Below are positions 26,680 to 35,195 of a stretch of 64,000 bases of DNA, in pieces; position 1 is the stretch's first letter, and each line of letters starts with the position of its first letter. The stretch is taken from contig JAJTFM010000014.1 in NCBI GenBank assembly GCA_021298575.1, positions 20,801 to 84,800 of the forward strand, read 5' to 3'. Position numbers and translations under genes: made by a program. The notes beneath the pieces are model-generated. The model searched no databases and was not told the DNA's origin. It saw only the letters and a list, made by a program, of their open reading frames with translations. This stretch comes from Saprospiraceae bacterium. Lineage in GTDB: Bacteria; Bacteroidota; Bacteroidia; Chitinophagales; Saprospiraceae.

Positions 26680-28068
26680 ATGAAAAATATCTTTCTCTTA
26701 GCATTATTCCTGCTTACTGCAGGTGCCACTGCACAGGTTATCACGCCTGAAATTCCGAATGATCTCAGGTTGCCGGTTGTTTTTCCTGATGGGAATAACG
26801 GACATTGTGTGTTTCTCTACAGTAGCAGGAGAGCATCTGGTTCTTTCTTGTGCCAGATTGCTCAACTGGATGCTCAGGGACAGGTATCAAAGCAATATCC
26901 GGTTCAGGAACTGCCCGTCGTTGGTGGCGACAAATCGTTTGAGCGGCTCTGTTCTGCGTCCGATGAAAATGGATACCACGTTTACTTTCGGGGAGAATCA
27001 GTCAATATCTACGAAGTTTCGACTGACAGGAGGACCCTGAAAAGTACGCTTCGGCTATTACATGCCATTCCGGAAGAGGAGGAGATTATCGGAGGGATAG
27101 AAATGGCTGACAAAGCACTGATTCTTTCCCGGGAGAGAATCAGTAAAAAAGAATGCAGGTTGAATGTTTACACCCGGGGAGAACAAGGTCTGGATCGCAA
27201 AATATTTAGCGGATTGCCGGAGTATTTCGCCGGGAGGAAGTACGAGCCGCTACTGGTAAGGAAGGATGCGGATTTGTGGCCTGACAAGGCAATCAATCCC
27301 GACAAGATCTTTGCTGATCAAGGGAAAATCTATATCGTACGCGATAAAACACCCAGTGTTTTTTCCAGCGACAAACCGGTATTCAAATATACAGAAATTG
27401 ATCTCTCCTCTGACAAAGTCAGCTACAAGGAGGTGCCATACCCGACACTCGGCGAGTACACTCAGTACAGTGGCGGTGGCTATATCTACGAGAATAAATT
27501 GTTCCAGATTTATTTTGATCAGTCAAGGTTTGGCCTCAGTGTGAGCAGTCTTTCAGATGGATCCACCCTGTTCGACAAGTCAATTGCTGGTGAAGATACC
27601 CTTACGTTATTAAGAAGCAAGGTGAATTTTCCCGGGTTTCTGACGAACAGGAAGATAAAAACTGCAGAAAAACTGATTCGCAGAATGGGGCCCCTTTATC
27701 CTTTTGTCTATGTCAAAAAGAGTCAGGATGATCTTTTGATTGGCCTGGGTGGATTCACTACCGAGTCTTACGGCGGCGGAGGTCCTGTGATGGGTGCCGG
27801 CCCTGGAGGTATCACACCGTCGTTCAATACGATGGCGTATAGCTATGAAGTGAGTACCTCCTTTTACACTATCATGCAGGAAGATGCACAGTCGCTTTCT
27901 GACCGGCGGCTCGACGAGACGATTTTTACAAAAATCAATGATTCCAATCTGCCTGACAAAGGTTCCTTTATCCGGATGAACGGAGTTTCCACTTATGTTT
28001 ATCTAAAAAAACCTGTGCTGGAATCGGAGTCAAAGTCTGTTGTGTTTATCAGGTTTCCGGGGTATTGA
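26680..28068 (+). CDS. Secreted protein of unknown function
   Basis: Not recognised. The start is placed at MKNIFLLALFLLTAGATAQ because that is a clear signal peptide (cleavage after ATAQ); the 58 residues before it in the track come from the rplQ end and its terminator. The mature ~443 residues show repeated blocks such as YVYFRGESVNIYEV, GKIYIVRDKTPSVFSSDKPVF and GGYIYENKLFQIYFD. These alternate short beta strands, suggesting a beta-propeller-like fold. There is a glycine-rich stretch (YGGGGPVMGAGPGG) near residue 365. No T9SS tail or lipobox is present, so a periplasmic location is likely. It starts 8 nt after the terminator stem and has no clear partner. Confidence 0.7.
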   Translation: MKNIFLLALFLLTAGATAQVITPEIPNDLRLPVVFPDGNNGHCVFLYSSRRASGSFLCQIAQLDAQGQVSKQYPVQELPVVGGDKSFERLCSASDENGYHVYFRGESVNIYEVSTDRRTLKSTLRLLHAIPEEEEIIGGIEMADKALILSRERISKKECRLNVYTRGEQGLDRKIFSGLPEYFAGRKYEPLLVRKDADLWPDKAINPDKIFADQGKIYIVRDKTPSVFSSDKPVFKYTEIDLSSDKVSYKEVPYPTLGEYTQYSGGGYIYENKLFQIYFDQSRFGLSVSSLSDGSTLFDKSIAGEDTLTLLRSKVNFPGFLTNRKIKTAEKLIRRMGPLYPFVYVKKSQDDLLIGLGGFTTESYGGGGPVMGAGPGGITPSFNTMAYSYEVSTSFYTIMQEDAQSLSDRRLDETIFTKINDSNLPDKGSFIRMNGVSTYVYLKKPVLESESKSVVFIRFPGY

Positions 28069-28074
28069 GATATT

Positions 28075-29826
28075 TTACAGCTTCACGAGTGGCAAGACAA
28101 TCAGACCACTATCATTGAAATGTTTTAGTCTGAGCAGGTAGAAGCCTGAAATTACGCTGTTATTAAGCATCAGCAGTTCTCCTTCTCTGGAGGCACCTCT
28201 TTGCACGACCCTCCCGTCTGTACCAACAATCTCGTACATGGTGTCACCGGCGGGTAGTCCGCTGACCTGAATTTGGCTGATTGCGGGATTCGGGTAAATC
28301 CGTACGGATGTTTCCGGTTCAACGGTAGAAGAAATATTGACTATCTCCAGGGCCCCGGCATTTGTGGCCGGAATATTTCTGGGCAAGCCGAGCAGATCTT
28401 CCGCTATATCCGATGACGCGGGTACGCTGAATACAAATGCCGGGTTATCCAGACCTGGCAGAAATGATACAGTATCGGGTATAACTGCCCAATCCGGTAA
28501 CTGGGGTTGCGACTGGTCGGTGGTTTGATTGAAACCGGGGCCGGGCGGCAGGTTCCACAGGTTGCAGGATGCCAGCAAACCGGGCTGCGGGTTGAGCGGT
28601 GCTGTGAGTAACCTGCCGTTATTCAGGCTGTCCGGATGAGCGCTCAGAATATTTCCATGGATACGCAGACCGGAAAAGACAACATTGGGTGCCGGATTGC
28701 CAAACAGGGTTTCATAAGAGAAGCCGATAGCGGCCTTTTGTCCGCGCTGCCCTATAATTGTATTGTGCCGGATATCTATACCTGAAAAGATTCCCCGCTG
28801 GAGAAAACTGTAAATACCCTGCCAGATACTGATACCTGTTGTAGTATTCAGTATAATATTATTGTGGATGGCCACATCCTTTATAAAATGGTCGGTGATC
28901 AGACTTGTGAACGCCTCGATACCGAGCAGGATACCGGGAACCTTCCGGTAATCATTGTGAATATGATTGCCTTCTATTCGAATACCAGCACCTTTGTCTA
29001 TGTATATATTGGCGTAGTTGTCGTGCAGTGTATTGGCGCGTATGATTATCTGTTCACCGAGGTCCACGTCAATACCCTCACCGCTGTTGTCGTATATATG
29101 GCAGTTTTCGGCCAGTCCGTACCGGACATTGTGAAACTTGACAGCGGAACCCCACTGTGACTGTGGCTGGTTAAAATTAACGGACTCGTAAACCGTGCAT
29201 TGCCTGACCATGTATCGTTCGCCTGGCGTATGCAGAGAGAAGGGATCGGAGTTTTTAACGGGGCTTATACCGAGCAGGATACCATGACCGGCGGTTTGAC
29301 GCACAGTCACATTTTCAACAAGAACATCATGCGGATTAGAAACATTTCCGTTGGCATCGTATCCAAACCGCACACCATTGCCCGGGCTGTACAGTATAGT
29401 CAGGTTAGCTACCCTGATATGACTTCCAAGCAGGTGAACCATACCCTGTCCGGGAGAAATCGGTGAGTTGAGTCCGTCGAGCATCACAGTATCCTTTCCT
29501 CTCACAGAGACGTTCAGTTGGCGGCCGGGCAGTTGAAATCGTCCCCATGGCTGTATGATTGGTGTAGTATAGTATCCAGGATAAAGAACAACCTCGGTGT
29601 AAAGCGCTCCCTGTTGTCCGTCGGACCAGGCGGCAAGCCGGTTCAGCGCGCCGGTGAAGGTAGCCACCGGATTGAGGCTGTCGCCGGTGGCGGAATCAGA
29701 ACCGGCGGGCGACATATAAACTACCTGCTGAACTGGAAACAGGACAGGCAAGGGGACAGTTTCAGGCGCTTGCGCGCGCACAGGTAGGTAGAAAAGCGTT
29801 AAAAGCAGTACAGACAAAATTTTCAC
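28075..29826 (-). CDS. Parallel beta-helix T9SS-secreted protein
   Basis: 583 residues. A signal peptide (KILSVLLLTLFYLPVRAQ) is followed by a right-handed parallel beta-helix. It shows many rungs of the type N.I..N....I.I..G....I.GNHIHN and begins with the DUF1565-like YMSPAGSDSATGDSLNPVATFTGAL. The last ~80 residues (VRIYPNPAISQIQVSGLPAGDTMYEIVGTDGRVVQRG ... GFYLLRL) are a T9SS sorting domain. The fold is shared by polysaccharide lyases and surface adhesins; catalytic residues cannot be assigned by eye. It converges on the secreted-protein gene to its left, with 6 nt between the stops. Confidence 0.85.
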   Translation of the reverse strand: MKILSVLLLTLFYLPVRAQAPETVPLPVLFPVQQVVYMSPAGSDSATGDSLNPVATFTGALNRLAAWSDGQQGALYTEVVLYPGYYTTPIIQPWGRFQLPGRQLNVSVRGKDTVMLDGLNSPISPGQGMVHLLGSHIRVANLTILYSPGNGVRFGYDANGNVSNPHDVLVENVTVRQTAGHGILLGISPVKNSDPFSLHTPGERYMVRQCTVYESVNFNQPQSQWGSAVKFHNVRYGLAENCHIYDNSGEGIDVDLGEQIIIRANTLHDNYANIYIDKGAGIRIEGNHIHNDYRKVPGILLGIEAFTSLITDHFIKDVAIHNNIILNTTTGISIWQGIYSFLQRGIFSGIDIRHNTIIGQRGQKAAIGFSYETLFGNPAPNVVFSGLRIHGNILSAHPDSLNNGRLLTAPLNPQPGLLASCNLWNLPPGPGFNQTTDQSQPQLPDWAVIPDTVSFLPGLDNPAFVFSVPASSDIAEDLLGLPRNIPATNAGALEIVNISSTVEPETSVRIYPNPAISQIQVSGLPAGDTMYEIVGTDGRVVQRGASREGELLMLNNSVISGFYLLRLKHFNDSGLIVLPLVKL

Positions 29827-29977
29827 AAGGCAGATTTTAATAGTAAACGAATCTTGTGTGCTGTTTAGTCTGATATGTCTGCTGATGCCATTTGTATTCC
29901 GATTGTTTGTACAAATTGAAAAAATTTTCTGTGCAAATTCAAAATATACTATATTTATACTTTAAATTTGTAAAAAG

Positions 29978-30180
29978 ATGCCATATTTTCCGAGAGTAAT
30001 AGAGGGGTAATACAGTCTTTGATTTCAAAATATCCCGTATTGGCTGTCACCGGGCCGCGTCAGTCGGGTAAAACTACTCTACAAAAGAACATGCTGCCGG
30101 GTTATCGTTATGTATCACTGGAGAATACAGATAACCGTTATTTTGCAGAAAGAGATCCAAACGGTTTTTTAGTCGGATAG
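29978..30180 (+). pseudogene. Decayed 5' fragment of an AAA_14/DUF4143-type ATPase gene
   Basis: The ATG at 29978 opens MPYFPRVIEG then stops. Shifting frame by one at the GGGG run gives VIQSLISKYPVLAVTGPRQSGKTTLQKNM... to YRYVSLENTDNRYFAERDPNGFLVG and then TAG at 30178. This is the start of an AAA_14 family ATPase with a perfect Walker A (GPRQSGKTT). Full genes encode about 380 residues, so only about a sixth remains, with one frameshift. An A/T-rich TAAATTTG element lies just upstream (29963-29970). The right end abuts the stop of the biotin carrier gene. Confidence 0.8.
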
Positions 30181-30181
30181 A

Positions 30182-30673
30182 TTATTCCATTTCAACAAGA
30201 AGGAGCCCTTTATCTACAGCGTCTCCTTTTTTGACTTTTACGGACCTGACCTTTCCATCACCGGATGCTTTGATGACGTTTTCCATTTTCATGGCCTCCA
30301 GTATAAGGAGAGCATCGCCTTTTGACACTTCCTGACCTGCCTCCACGAGTATGTTGAGAACCAGCCCCGGCATAGGTGCCTTGATCTGGTTAGCCTTCTG
30401 ATGACTGCCGACCTTCAATCCGAGCTGGCTTACAAGTCGGTCGTATTTGTCTGCTATATTGACAGTGTATTCGTTTCCGTCAATTTTGACTACAAAGAGG
30501 TGGCTGGCGTCGTCGGCGCTGATTATTTCAGCTCTGAAGGCCCGGTCATTCATAAAAACGTGGAGTATGCCATCAGATTCTGCGACTACATCCAGGTTGA
30601 GGGCATTTTCGGGAGAGATATTGAATTCGTGTTGACCGTTAACTGTGGTGTGGAAAGGTTCTTCGTGTTTCAT
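30182..30673 (-). CDS. Biotin carboxyl carrier protein (acyl-CoA carboxylase type)
   Basis: This 163-residue protein ends in a biotinyl domain with the EAMKMEN motif; the biotinylated lysine is K129 and APMPG lies near residue 100. The N-terminal half (FRAEIISADDASHLFVVKIDGNEYTVNI) matches the linker before the biotinyl domain of propionyl-/acetyl-CoA carboxylases. It would carry carboxyl between a biotin carboxylase and a carboxyltransferase, neither of which is adjacent. The stop lies just after a decayed ATPase fragment. The gene is followed upstream by the phosphatase gene, with stop and start separated by 10 nt, so they may be co-transcribed. Confidence 0.9.
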   Translation of the reverse strand: MKHEEPFHTTVNGQHEFNISPENALNLDVVAESDGILHVFMNDRAFRAEIISADDASHLFVVKIDGNEYTVNIADKYDRLVSQLGLKVGSHQKANQIKAPMPGLVLNILVEAGQEVSKGDALLILEAMKMENVIKASGDGKVRSVKVKKGDAVDKGLLLVEME

Positions 30674-30683
30674 AACAATCTGG

Positions 30684-31928
30684 TCAGAACAATTTGCAGG
30701 TTAGCAGGGTAATATCGTCGGGCCATGGTTCGCGTCCGCGGAACAGTTCCACGTGTTGAATCAGTCTGGAATTAAGCGTTTCGGGGTCGTCGTTTTCATG
30801 TTCCTTGAGGAAGGCTGCCAGTCTTTCTTCGCCGAATTCGTCGCCGTGAGAATTTCTTGCTTCCGTTAGTCCGTCGGTGAAAGTAAAAATCAGAGCCGGG
30901 GCAGAAATTTTCACTTCACCTATTTCCAGGAAAGGCAGTTTCGGGAGCCAGCCCAGCGAGGTGGCGCCGTTTCTGAGCGTTGTTATGACCCCGTTCATAA
31001 TCATAAAGGGGGGTATGTGTCCGGCGTTGACGTAGTGCAGTGTCCGGGCGGCAGTATCGTATCGGGCCACGAAGAAAGTGATAAATTTATCGCCCTGTGT
31101 TACGCGGAACACGGCTTCATTCATTTCCCTGACGAGTTCTTCGAGGGCTGGTCGTCGTGACACGAGAGCTCTGAAGTTAGCCTGAAAGTTGGCCATGAGG
31201 AGTGCTGCCGAAACACCCTTGCCTGTGATATCGGCTATACAGAATGCAATCTGGCCATCGGGGAATTCGACTACGTCATAATAATCGCCTCCAACGGCGA
31301 AGTGCGGGCGGTAGATACCTGAAAGCTGGTACCCTTTGCTGGATGGCATTCGTCCCGGCACAAGTGCGCGCTGAATTTCTGCGGCCAGTTCGACCTCGCG
31401 GTTAACGATTTGTTGTTGCACCTGACTTTTAAACAGGCGTTTATTTTCGATGGCAACGGCTATAATATTGGTGATAGTGGTTACGAACTGTACCTTGCTA
31501 TACACATCGTCTTCATCGCGGAAGCCGCCGAGGAAGGCGTAGGCAATGGCGGTATTTTTGTGCATAATAGGGATAACCAGATCGAATTCGCGGAATAGCG
31601 GGTGGCTATCATCGCTGAGGCCCTGTGTTGAGCGGAACCTTGACAGGTCGGAACTTATATCGGGCTGGAAGAGCGTCTCGTCCACGCCTGAGGAAATTTT
31701 ACATTCCCAGATCTGATTTTCGCGGAAGAAGAGTGCCATTTTTCGGATGGCCATTTCAAATCGCAGGAATGCGCCATACATTTTGAAGAGATCTTCTGCG
31801 GGCACATTTTCGTTGATAGCCTGAGTGATAGTAAGGAGGCTGTTGATCTGAAGTTGCTTCAGACCAATTTCGCGTTCCAGCCTGTCAATTCTGGAAAGAG
31901 TGCTTCTAATTTCCTGTAATTCGGGCAT
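30684..31928 (-). CDS. SpoIIE/RsbU-type PP2C serine phosphatase
   Basis: The C-terminal ~230 residues are a PP2C-like phosphatase with GGDYYDVVEF, CIADITGKGVSAALLMANF, NAGHIPPFM and LIFTFTDGLTEARN, whose aspartates bind metal. The middle resembles a GAF sensor (FLRFEMAIRKMALFFREN... AIAYAFLGGF) and the start is a coiled coil. Such enzymes act in partner-switching signalling by dephosphorylating anti-anti-sigma-like proteins. The start chosen is MPELQEIRS at 31928, because TACCTTCG, near the promoter consensus, lies just upstream inside the longer reading. An alternative ATG at 31976 (MKGLLKFI) is possible. No sensor or anti-sigma partner is adjacent. Confidence 0.88.
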   Translation of the reverse strand: MPELQEIRSTLSRIDRLEREIGLKQLQINSLLTITQAINENVPAEDLFKMYGAFLRFEMAIRKMALFFRENQIWECKISSGVDETLFQPDISSDLSRFRSTQGLSDDSHPLFREFDLVIPIMHKNTAIAYAFLGGFRDEDDVYSKVQFVTTITNIIAVAIENKRLFKSQVQQQIVNREVELAAEIQRALVPGRMPSSKGYQLSGIYRPHFAVGGDYYDVVEFPDGQIAFCIADITGKGVSAALLMANFQANFRALVSRRPALEELVREMNEAVFRVTQGDKFITFFVARYDTAARTLHYVNAGHIPPFMIMNGVITTLRNGATSLGWLPKLPFLEIGEVKISAPALIFTFTDGLTEARNSHGDEFGEERLAAFLKEHENDDPETLNSRLIQHVELFRGREPWPDDITLLTCKLF

Positions 31929-32068
31929 GTTCGGGCCGAAGGTACGAAGTAAGATAAATTTAAGTAATCCTTTCATCAAAACTTCTGAAATTTGCGTCGA
32001 AATCTGACAACAGCAAAGCTGGCCGCGGGTCGGTTTTGTCAAATTACTACTGAATTTGATCTGATAAC

Positions 32069-32629
32069 ATGGAAGAAGTCAACAAGGCCATGGCCGACGC
32101 CAGGGCCCACATGGAAAAAGCGCTCGATCACCTGAGCCACGAACTGGTGAAACTTCGCACCGGGAAGGCATCTGTATCACTGATTACAGATGTGATGGTG
32201 GAGTATTATGGTTCACCCACACCGCTTGCGCAGGTAGCCAACCTTCAGGTAGCTGATGCCCGTACCATTGTAATTCAGCCCTGGGAGCGCAATCTGCTTG
32301 GTACCATTGAGCGTGCACTGATTAATGCCAATCTGGGAATCACGCCATCCAACGATGGGGAGATAATCCGGTTGTCGGTACCACCACTCACCGAGGAGCG
32401 TCGCAAGGAGCTGGTGAAAAAGGCCAAGCATGCCGGAGAAGAGAGCAAGGTAGGTATCAGAAACGCTCGCCACAAGGCACTCGATCATATTAAGAAGGCT
32501 GTCAAGGACGGCTTTCCGGAGGATGCCGGCAAGCGGAAGGAGGCTGAACTGCAGGATCTGGTGAACAAGTTTGTTGAACAGACGGACCAGGTTGTTGCGG
32601 GCAAGGAAAAAGAAATCATGACCATTTAA
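32069..32629 (+). CDS. frr: Ribosome recycling factor
   Basis: RRF, with EF-G, splits the post-termination ribosome. The protein is 186 residues with the family's conserved stretches: ALDHLSHELVKLRTGKASVSLITDVMVEYYGSPTPLAQVANLQVADARTIVIQPWE, then NLGITPSNDGEIIRLSVPPLTEERRKELVKKAKHAGEESKVGIRNARH. It is divergent from the phosphatase gene and 9 nt before the DUF5606 gene. Confidence 0.97.
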   Translation: MEEVNKAMADARAHMEKALDHLSHELVKLRTGKASVSLITDVMVEYYGSPTPLAQVANLQVADARTIVIQPWERNLLGTIERALINANLGITPSNDGEIIRLSVPPLTEERRKELVKKAKHAGEESKVGIRNARHKALDHIKKAVKDGFPEDAGKRKEAELQDLVNKFVEQTDQVVAGKEKEIMTI

Positions 32630-32638
32630 CCATTACCT

Positions 32639-33154
32639 ATGAATCTCGACAAGTTTCTCGTCATCTCCGGTATGCCGGGGGTGCACAAACTCGTTGCCAC
32701 GCGAGGCGACGGAGTTATCATCGAAGACCGCAATGAGGGTCGTACCCGTTTTGTGTCATCAAGACAGGGGCAGATCACACCTTTGGCCACGGTAGCCATT
32801 TACACTTACACCAATGAGGGAGAGGGTACTGTGCCGCTTGTTGATGTTTTTGAAAAAATGTTTGATCAACACGAATCAATACCGCCGGTTGGTGCAAATG
32901 CTTCCTCTAGTGAATTGCGTGATTACTTCAGTGCCATTTTGCCTGATCATGATCGCGACCGGGTACACATCAACGACATCAAGAAGTGTATCAAGTGGTA
33001 TGGCTTCATGTATGAAAAGGGTATTCTCGCTGCTGCGAAGGCCGAGGCTGCTGCTTCAGAAACGGCTGAAGTTGCCAAAGCGGAGGAGGTATCCGAACAA
33101 CCTGTACCGGAAGAAAAACCGAAGGCGAAAAAATCGGCCAAGGCCAAGTCATAA
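32639..33154 (+). CDS. DUF5606 domain-containing protein
   Basis: The 171-residue protein matches the DUF5606 pattern: MNLDKFLVISGMPGVHKLVATRGDGVIIEDRNEGRTRFVSSRQGQITPLATVAIYT. A second helical region follows (LRDYFSAILPDHDRDRVHINDIKKCIKWYGFMYEKGIL). The last ~40 residues are a charged Ala/Glu then Lys tail. The family is restricted mainly to Bacteroidota and has no known function. Tight linkage to frr (9 nt) and to the glycosyltransferase (2 nt) points to an operon and perhaps a translation-related role, which is inference. Confidence 0.85.
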   Translation: MNLDKFLVISGMPGVHKLVATRGDGVIIEDRNEGRTRFVSSRQGQITPLATVAIYTYTNEGEGTVPLVDVFEKMFDQHESIPPVGANASSSELRDYFSAILPDHDRDRVHINDIKKCIKWYGFMYEKGILAAAKAEAAASETAEVAKAEEVSEQPVPEEKPKAKKSAKAKS

Positions 33155-33156
33155 TT

Positions 33157-33918
33157 ATGTACAAGGGGAAAAAAGTGGTCGTGGTGCTGCCGGCCTACAA
33201 CGCAGCCAAAACGCTGGAGCAGACATACAGGGAAATTCCTTTTGATTTGGTGGACGAGGTAATTCTGTGCGACGATCACAGCCGCGACAACACTGCCGAA
33301 CTGGCACGTTCACTTGGCATTGGACATGTTATTGTTCACGAGAAGAATAAGGGGTACGGCGGAAACCAGAAGTCACTGTACAACAAGTCGCTTGAAATCG
33401 GTGCCGACATTGTTATTATGCTGCACCCCGATTATCAGTATACTCCGAAGTTGATTCCGAGTATGGTAAACATCATCGGTGAGGATTTGTATCCGGTAGT
33501 ACTGGGTTCGCGTATCCTCGGCATGGGGGCACTGAGAGGAGGCATGCCCATGTATAAATATGTTGCCAACCGCTTTCTCACCTTCACGCAGAATCTTCTG
33601 ATAAGGTACAAGCTCTCGGAGTATCACACTGGTTACAGGGCTTTCAGCCGTGAGGTATTGCAGGGAATCAACTACAATCAGAACTCTGATGATTTTGTAT
33701 TTGACAATGAGATGCTGTCGCAGATAGTTTACGCCGGTTTCGATATCGGTGAGGTCACTTGTCCGACGAAATACTTTGAAGAAGCCTCCAGTATTAATTT
33801 CAGGAGGAGCATGAAGTACGGACTGGGGGTGCTGCGGGTATCGTTTTGTCATTTTCTGCAGCGTACAGGAGTTGCCCGGTTTGCCATGTATGCGCAGGTA
33901 AATCCGTTGTGCCAGTAA
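33157..33918 (+). CDS. Family 2 glycosyltransferase (dolichyl-phosphate-mannose-synthase-like)
   Basis: A 253-residue GT-A fold enzyme: KVVVVLPAYNAAKTLEQTYREIP at the start, the nucleotide-binding EVILCDDHSRDNT, and the DxD-like MLHPDYQYTP. It has no C-terminal membrane segments, unlike many DPM-type enzymes. It probably transfers a sugar from a nucleotide donor to a lipid carrier or surface glycan. It begins two bases after the DUF5606 stop, so it is co-translated with it. No other polysaccharide genes are adjacent. Confidence 0.88.
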   Translation: MYKGKKVVVVLPAYNAAKTLEQTYREIPFDLVDEVILCDDHSRDNTAELARSLGIGHVIVHEKNKGYGGNQKSLYNKSLEIGADIVIMLHPDYQYTPKLIPSMVNIIGEDLYPVVLGSRILGMGALRGGMPMYKYVANRFLTFTQNLLIRYKLSEYHTGYRAFSREVLQGINYNQNSDDFVFDNEMLSQIVYAGFDIGEVTCPTKYFEEASSINFRRSMKYGLGVLRVSFCHFLQRTGVARFAMYAQVNPLCQ

Positions 33919-33958
33919 TTTTTTGAAGCCAAAAGGGTAAAACTTGCTGTTATTGGCA

Positions 33959-33966
33959 TAACTTTG
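33959..33966 (+). promoter_or_regulatory. Putative -7 promoter element for the THX gene
   Basis: TAACTTTG, a TAnnTTTG match, lies 37 nt before the THX start. No -33 TTG at the standard spacing, so this is tentative. Confidence 0.45.
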
Positions 33967-34003
33967 TCCTCTATTTTTTCACCATTAATACTTTCTGATA
34001 CCA

Positions 34004-34120
34004 ATGGGTAAAGGAGATTTCAGGTCCAAACGCGGTAAAATCCGCCGCGGATCACACGGCAACAGCCGTCCGAAGCTCAAAAAAGTGAGCACGATACTGA
34101 AAAAACTGGCAGGTAAATAA
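34004..34120 (+). CDS. 30S ribosomal protein THX
   Basis: A 38-residue gene below the ORF-track cut: MGKGDFRSKRGKIRRGSHGN then SRPKLKKVSTILKKLAGK. The MGKGDxxxKRGKIxxGSxGxxRP pattern is diagnostic of bTHX (also called Thx), a small basic protein in a cavity at the top of the 30S head. It has its own putative promoter and a hairpin terminator, so it appears monocistronic. Confidence 0.93.
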   Translation: MGKGDFRSKRGKIRRGSHGNSRPKLKKVSTILKKLAGK

Positions 34121-34133
34121 TGCCATTTTTTAC

Positions 34134-34175
34134 AAAAAGTCTTTCCGCGGGCATATTGCACGGGAAAGGCTTTTT
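34134..34175 (+). terminator. Intrinsic terminator after the THX gene
   Basis: AAAAAGTCTTTCC pairs with GGAAAGGCTTTTT (one G-T type mismatch), with a T5 run, 14 nt after the THX stop. Confidence 0.8.
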
Positions 34176-34256
34176 ACTTTTACGGACTGTATGGCCGGGA
34201 GTGTCCTTTACGCCATACAGTATCAATTCACTGATTTTCACCAAACCAACAGCAAC

Positions 34257-34676
34257 ATGAAGTACGGAATAACAATTCTGCTGTGTCTGGCTGTATCGCT
34301 CGCTGCGGGCGCACAGACAGTAACCGGCGTCTGGAAAACCATTGATGATGAAACCGGAGAGCCCAAAAGCCATCTTGAACTTTTTGAGGGTGATGGAAAA
34401 TTGTATGGTAAAGTAGTCAAACTGCTTAAATCGGCACCCGACAAACGCTGCGAGAAGTGTCCGGGCGAACGCTACAATCAGCCTATTCTGGGTATGATTG
34501 TTGTAGTAAACATGCAGAAGACTGAAGGCTATTATCAGGGAGGTGATATCCTCGATCCTGAAAAAGGCAAGTGGTACGGATGTAAAATGTGGCTGAAAGA
34601 GGGAGATCCGAATATTTTGGTAGTAAGAGGCTCAATCGGGCCCTTCTACAGGACCCAGTATTGGTACCGCCAGTAA
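34257..34676 (+). CDS. DUF2147 family secreted protein
   Basis: The start used is MKYGITILLCLAVSLAAGAQ, a clear signal peptide; the 22 residues before it in the track are unsupported. The mature part shows the DUF2147 pattern: VTGVWKTIDDETGEPKSHLELFEGDGKLYGKVVKLLKS, then CEKCPGER, GMIVVVNMQKTEGYYQGGDILDPEKGKWYGCKMWL and RGSIGPFYRTQYWYR. The protein is 139 residues, probably periplasmic. Family function is unknown; the fold is lipocalin-like in related structures. Two cysteines in CEKC could form a disulfide. Confidence 0.85.
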   Translation: MKYGITILLCLAVSLAAGAQTVTGVWKTIDDETGEPKSHLELFEGDGKLYGKVVKLLKSAPDKRCEKCPGERYNQPILGMIVVVNMQKTEGYYQGGDILDPEKGKWYGCKMWLKEGDPNILVVRGSIGPFYRTQYWYRQ

Positions 34677-34703
34677 TATTTCATATTTTTTTACAAAATC
34701 ATT

Positions 34704-34733
34704 TTGCAGAATTAAAAATGACGTGTAATTTTG
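34704..34733 (+). promoter_or_regulatory. Promoter of tRNA-Gln
   Basis: TTG (34704-34706), 19-nt spacer, TAATTTTG (34726-34733), then 20 nt to the mature tRNA. It follows the same architecture as the tRNA-Asp promoter. Confidence 0.75.
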
Positions 34734-34753
34734 CACCCGCTTTTGAAAGCGAT

Positions 34754-34824
34754 TGGGCCATGGTGTAATGGTAACACAGCAGATTTTGGTTCTGTTATTC
34801 AGGGTTCGAGTCCTTGTGGCCCAA
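34754..34824 (+). tRNA. tRNA-Gln (TTG)
   Basis: A 71-nt cloverleaf. Acceptor TGGGCCA pairs with TGGCCCA and the discriminator is A. The D arm contains TGGTGTAATGGTAACA. The anticodon stem GCAGA/TCTGT encloses loop TTTTGGT with anticodon TTG. The T arm is AGGGTTCGAGTCCTT. CCA is not encoded. It is bounded by its own promoter and a strong terminator. Confidence 0.95.
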
Positions 34825-34830
34825 CATAGA

Positions 34831-34861
34831 AGCCGCTTCTTCCCGGAGAAGCGGCTTTTTT
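34831..34861 (+). terminator. Intrinsic terminator after tRNA-Gln
   Basis: A perfect 10-bp stem AGCCGCTTCT / AGAAGCGGCT with a short loop and T6 run, 6 nt after the tRNA. Confidence 0.9.
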
Positions 34862-35071
34862 CATGGTAGAATTCGGCCTGGTCATTTCAGGTATTTTGCC
34901 CAATAAAAAGTCCCGGATAAAATTTTACACTGTTGAAAAAAATATCATCCGTATTCAAAAAATACCGTTTTCGCCAGCCTTTTTTGAACGTTGTTTTTTA
35001 TAAATATATGCTTTTCAATTAAATATGAAATTAGTGTTAATCTATAAAGCGTGTTAGTAACCATAATTCGA

Positions 35072-35129
35072 TGTTGATAACTATGGTAGTTTTGGGGGTT
35101 ATCCACATTGAATTGTTTAGTTATCCACA
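35072..35129. promoter_or_regulatory. DnaA-box cluster upstream of dnaB
   Basis: Two perfect DnaA boxes TTATCCACA occur at 35099-35107 and 35121-35129, 22 nt apart. TGTTGATAA (35072-35080, the inverted TTATCAACA) lies beside them, and TTATCCACG at 35278-35286 lies inside dnaB. The 34.87-35.19 kb spacer is strongly A/T-rich and otherwise empty. It may be a DnaA-responsive control region for dnaB or part of a replication origin. Transcription of the ribosomal cluster towards it argues against an origin. Confidence 0.6.
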
Positions 35130-35155
35130 TTATTAACAATACCAATTGTTTTAAA

Positions 35156-35188
35156 AAAGTGTTTTTTCAATTTTGACGGTTAAATTTG
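35156..35188 (+). promoter_or_regulatory. Putative promoter of dnaB, near-leaderless
   Basis: TTG (35156-35158), 22-nt spacer, TAAATTTG (35181-35188). The ATG begins only eight bases later, so a transcript from here would be almost leaderless. The DnaA boxes lie just upstream of the -33 element. Confidence 0.5.
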
Positions 35189-35195
35189 CTGCACT

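Noticed and set aside
34870-35195. Firm oriC call
   Set aside because: DnaA boxes and A/T-richness are suggestive, but gene orientation on the left is head-on and no skew could be computed.
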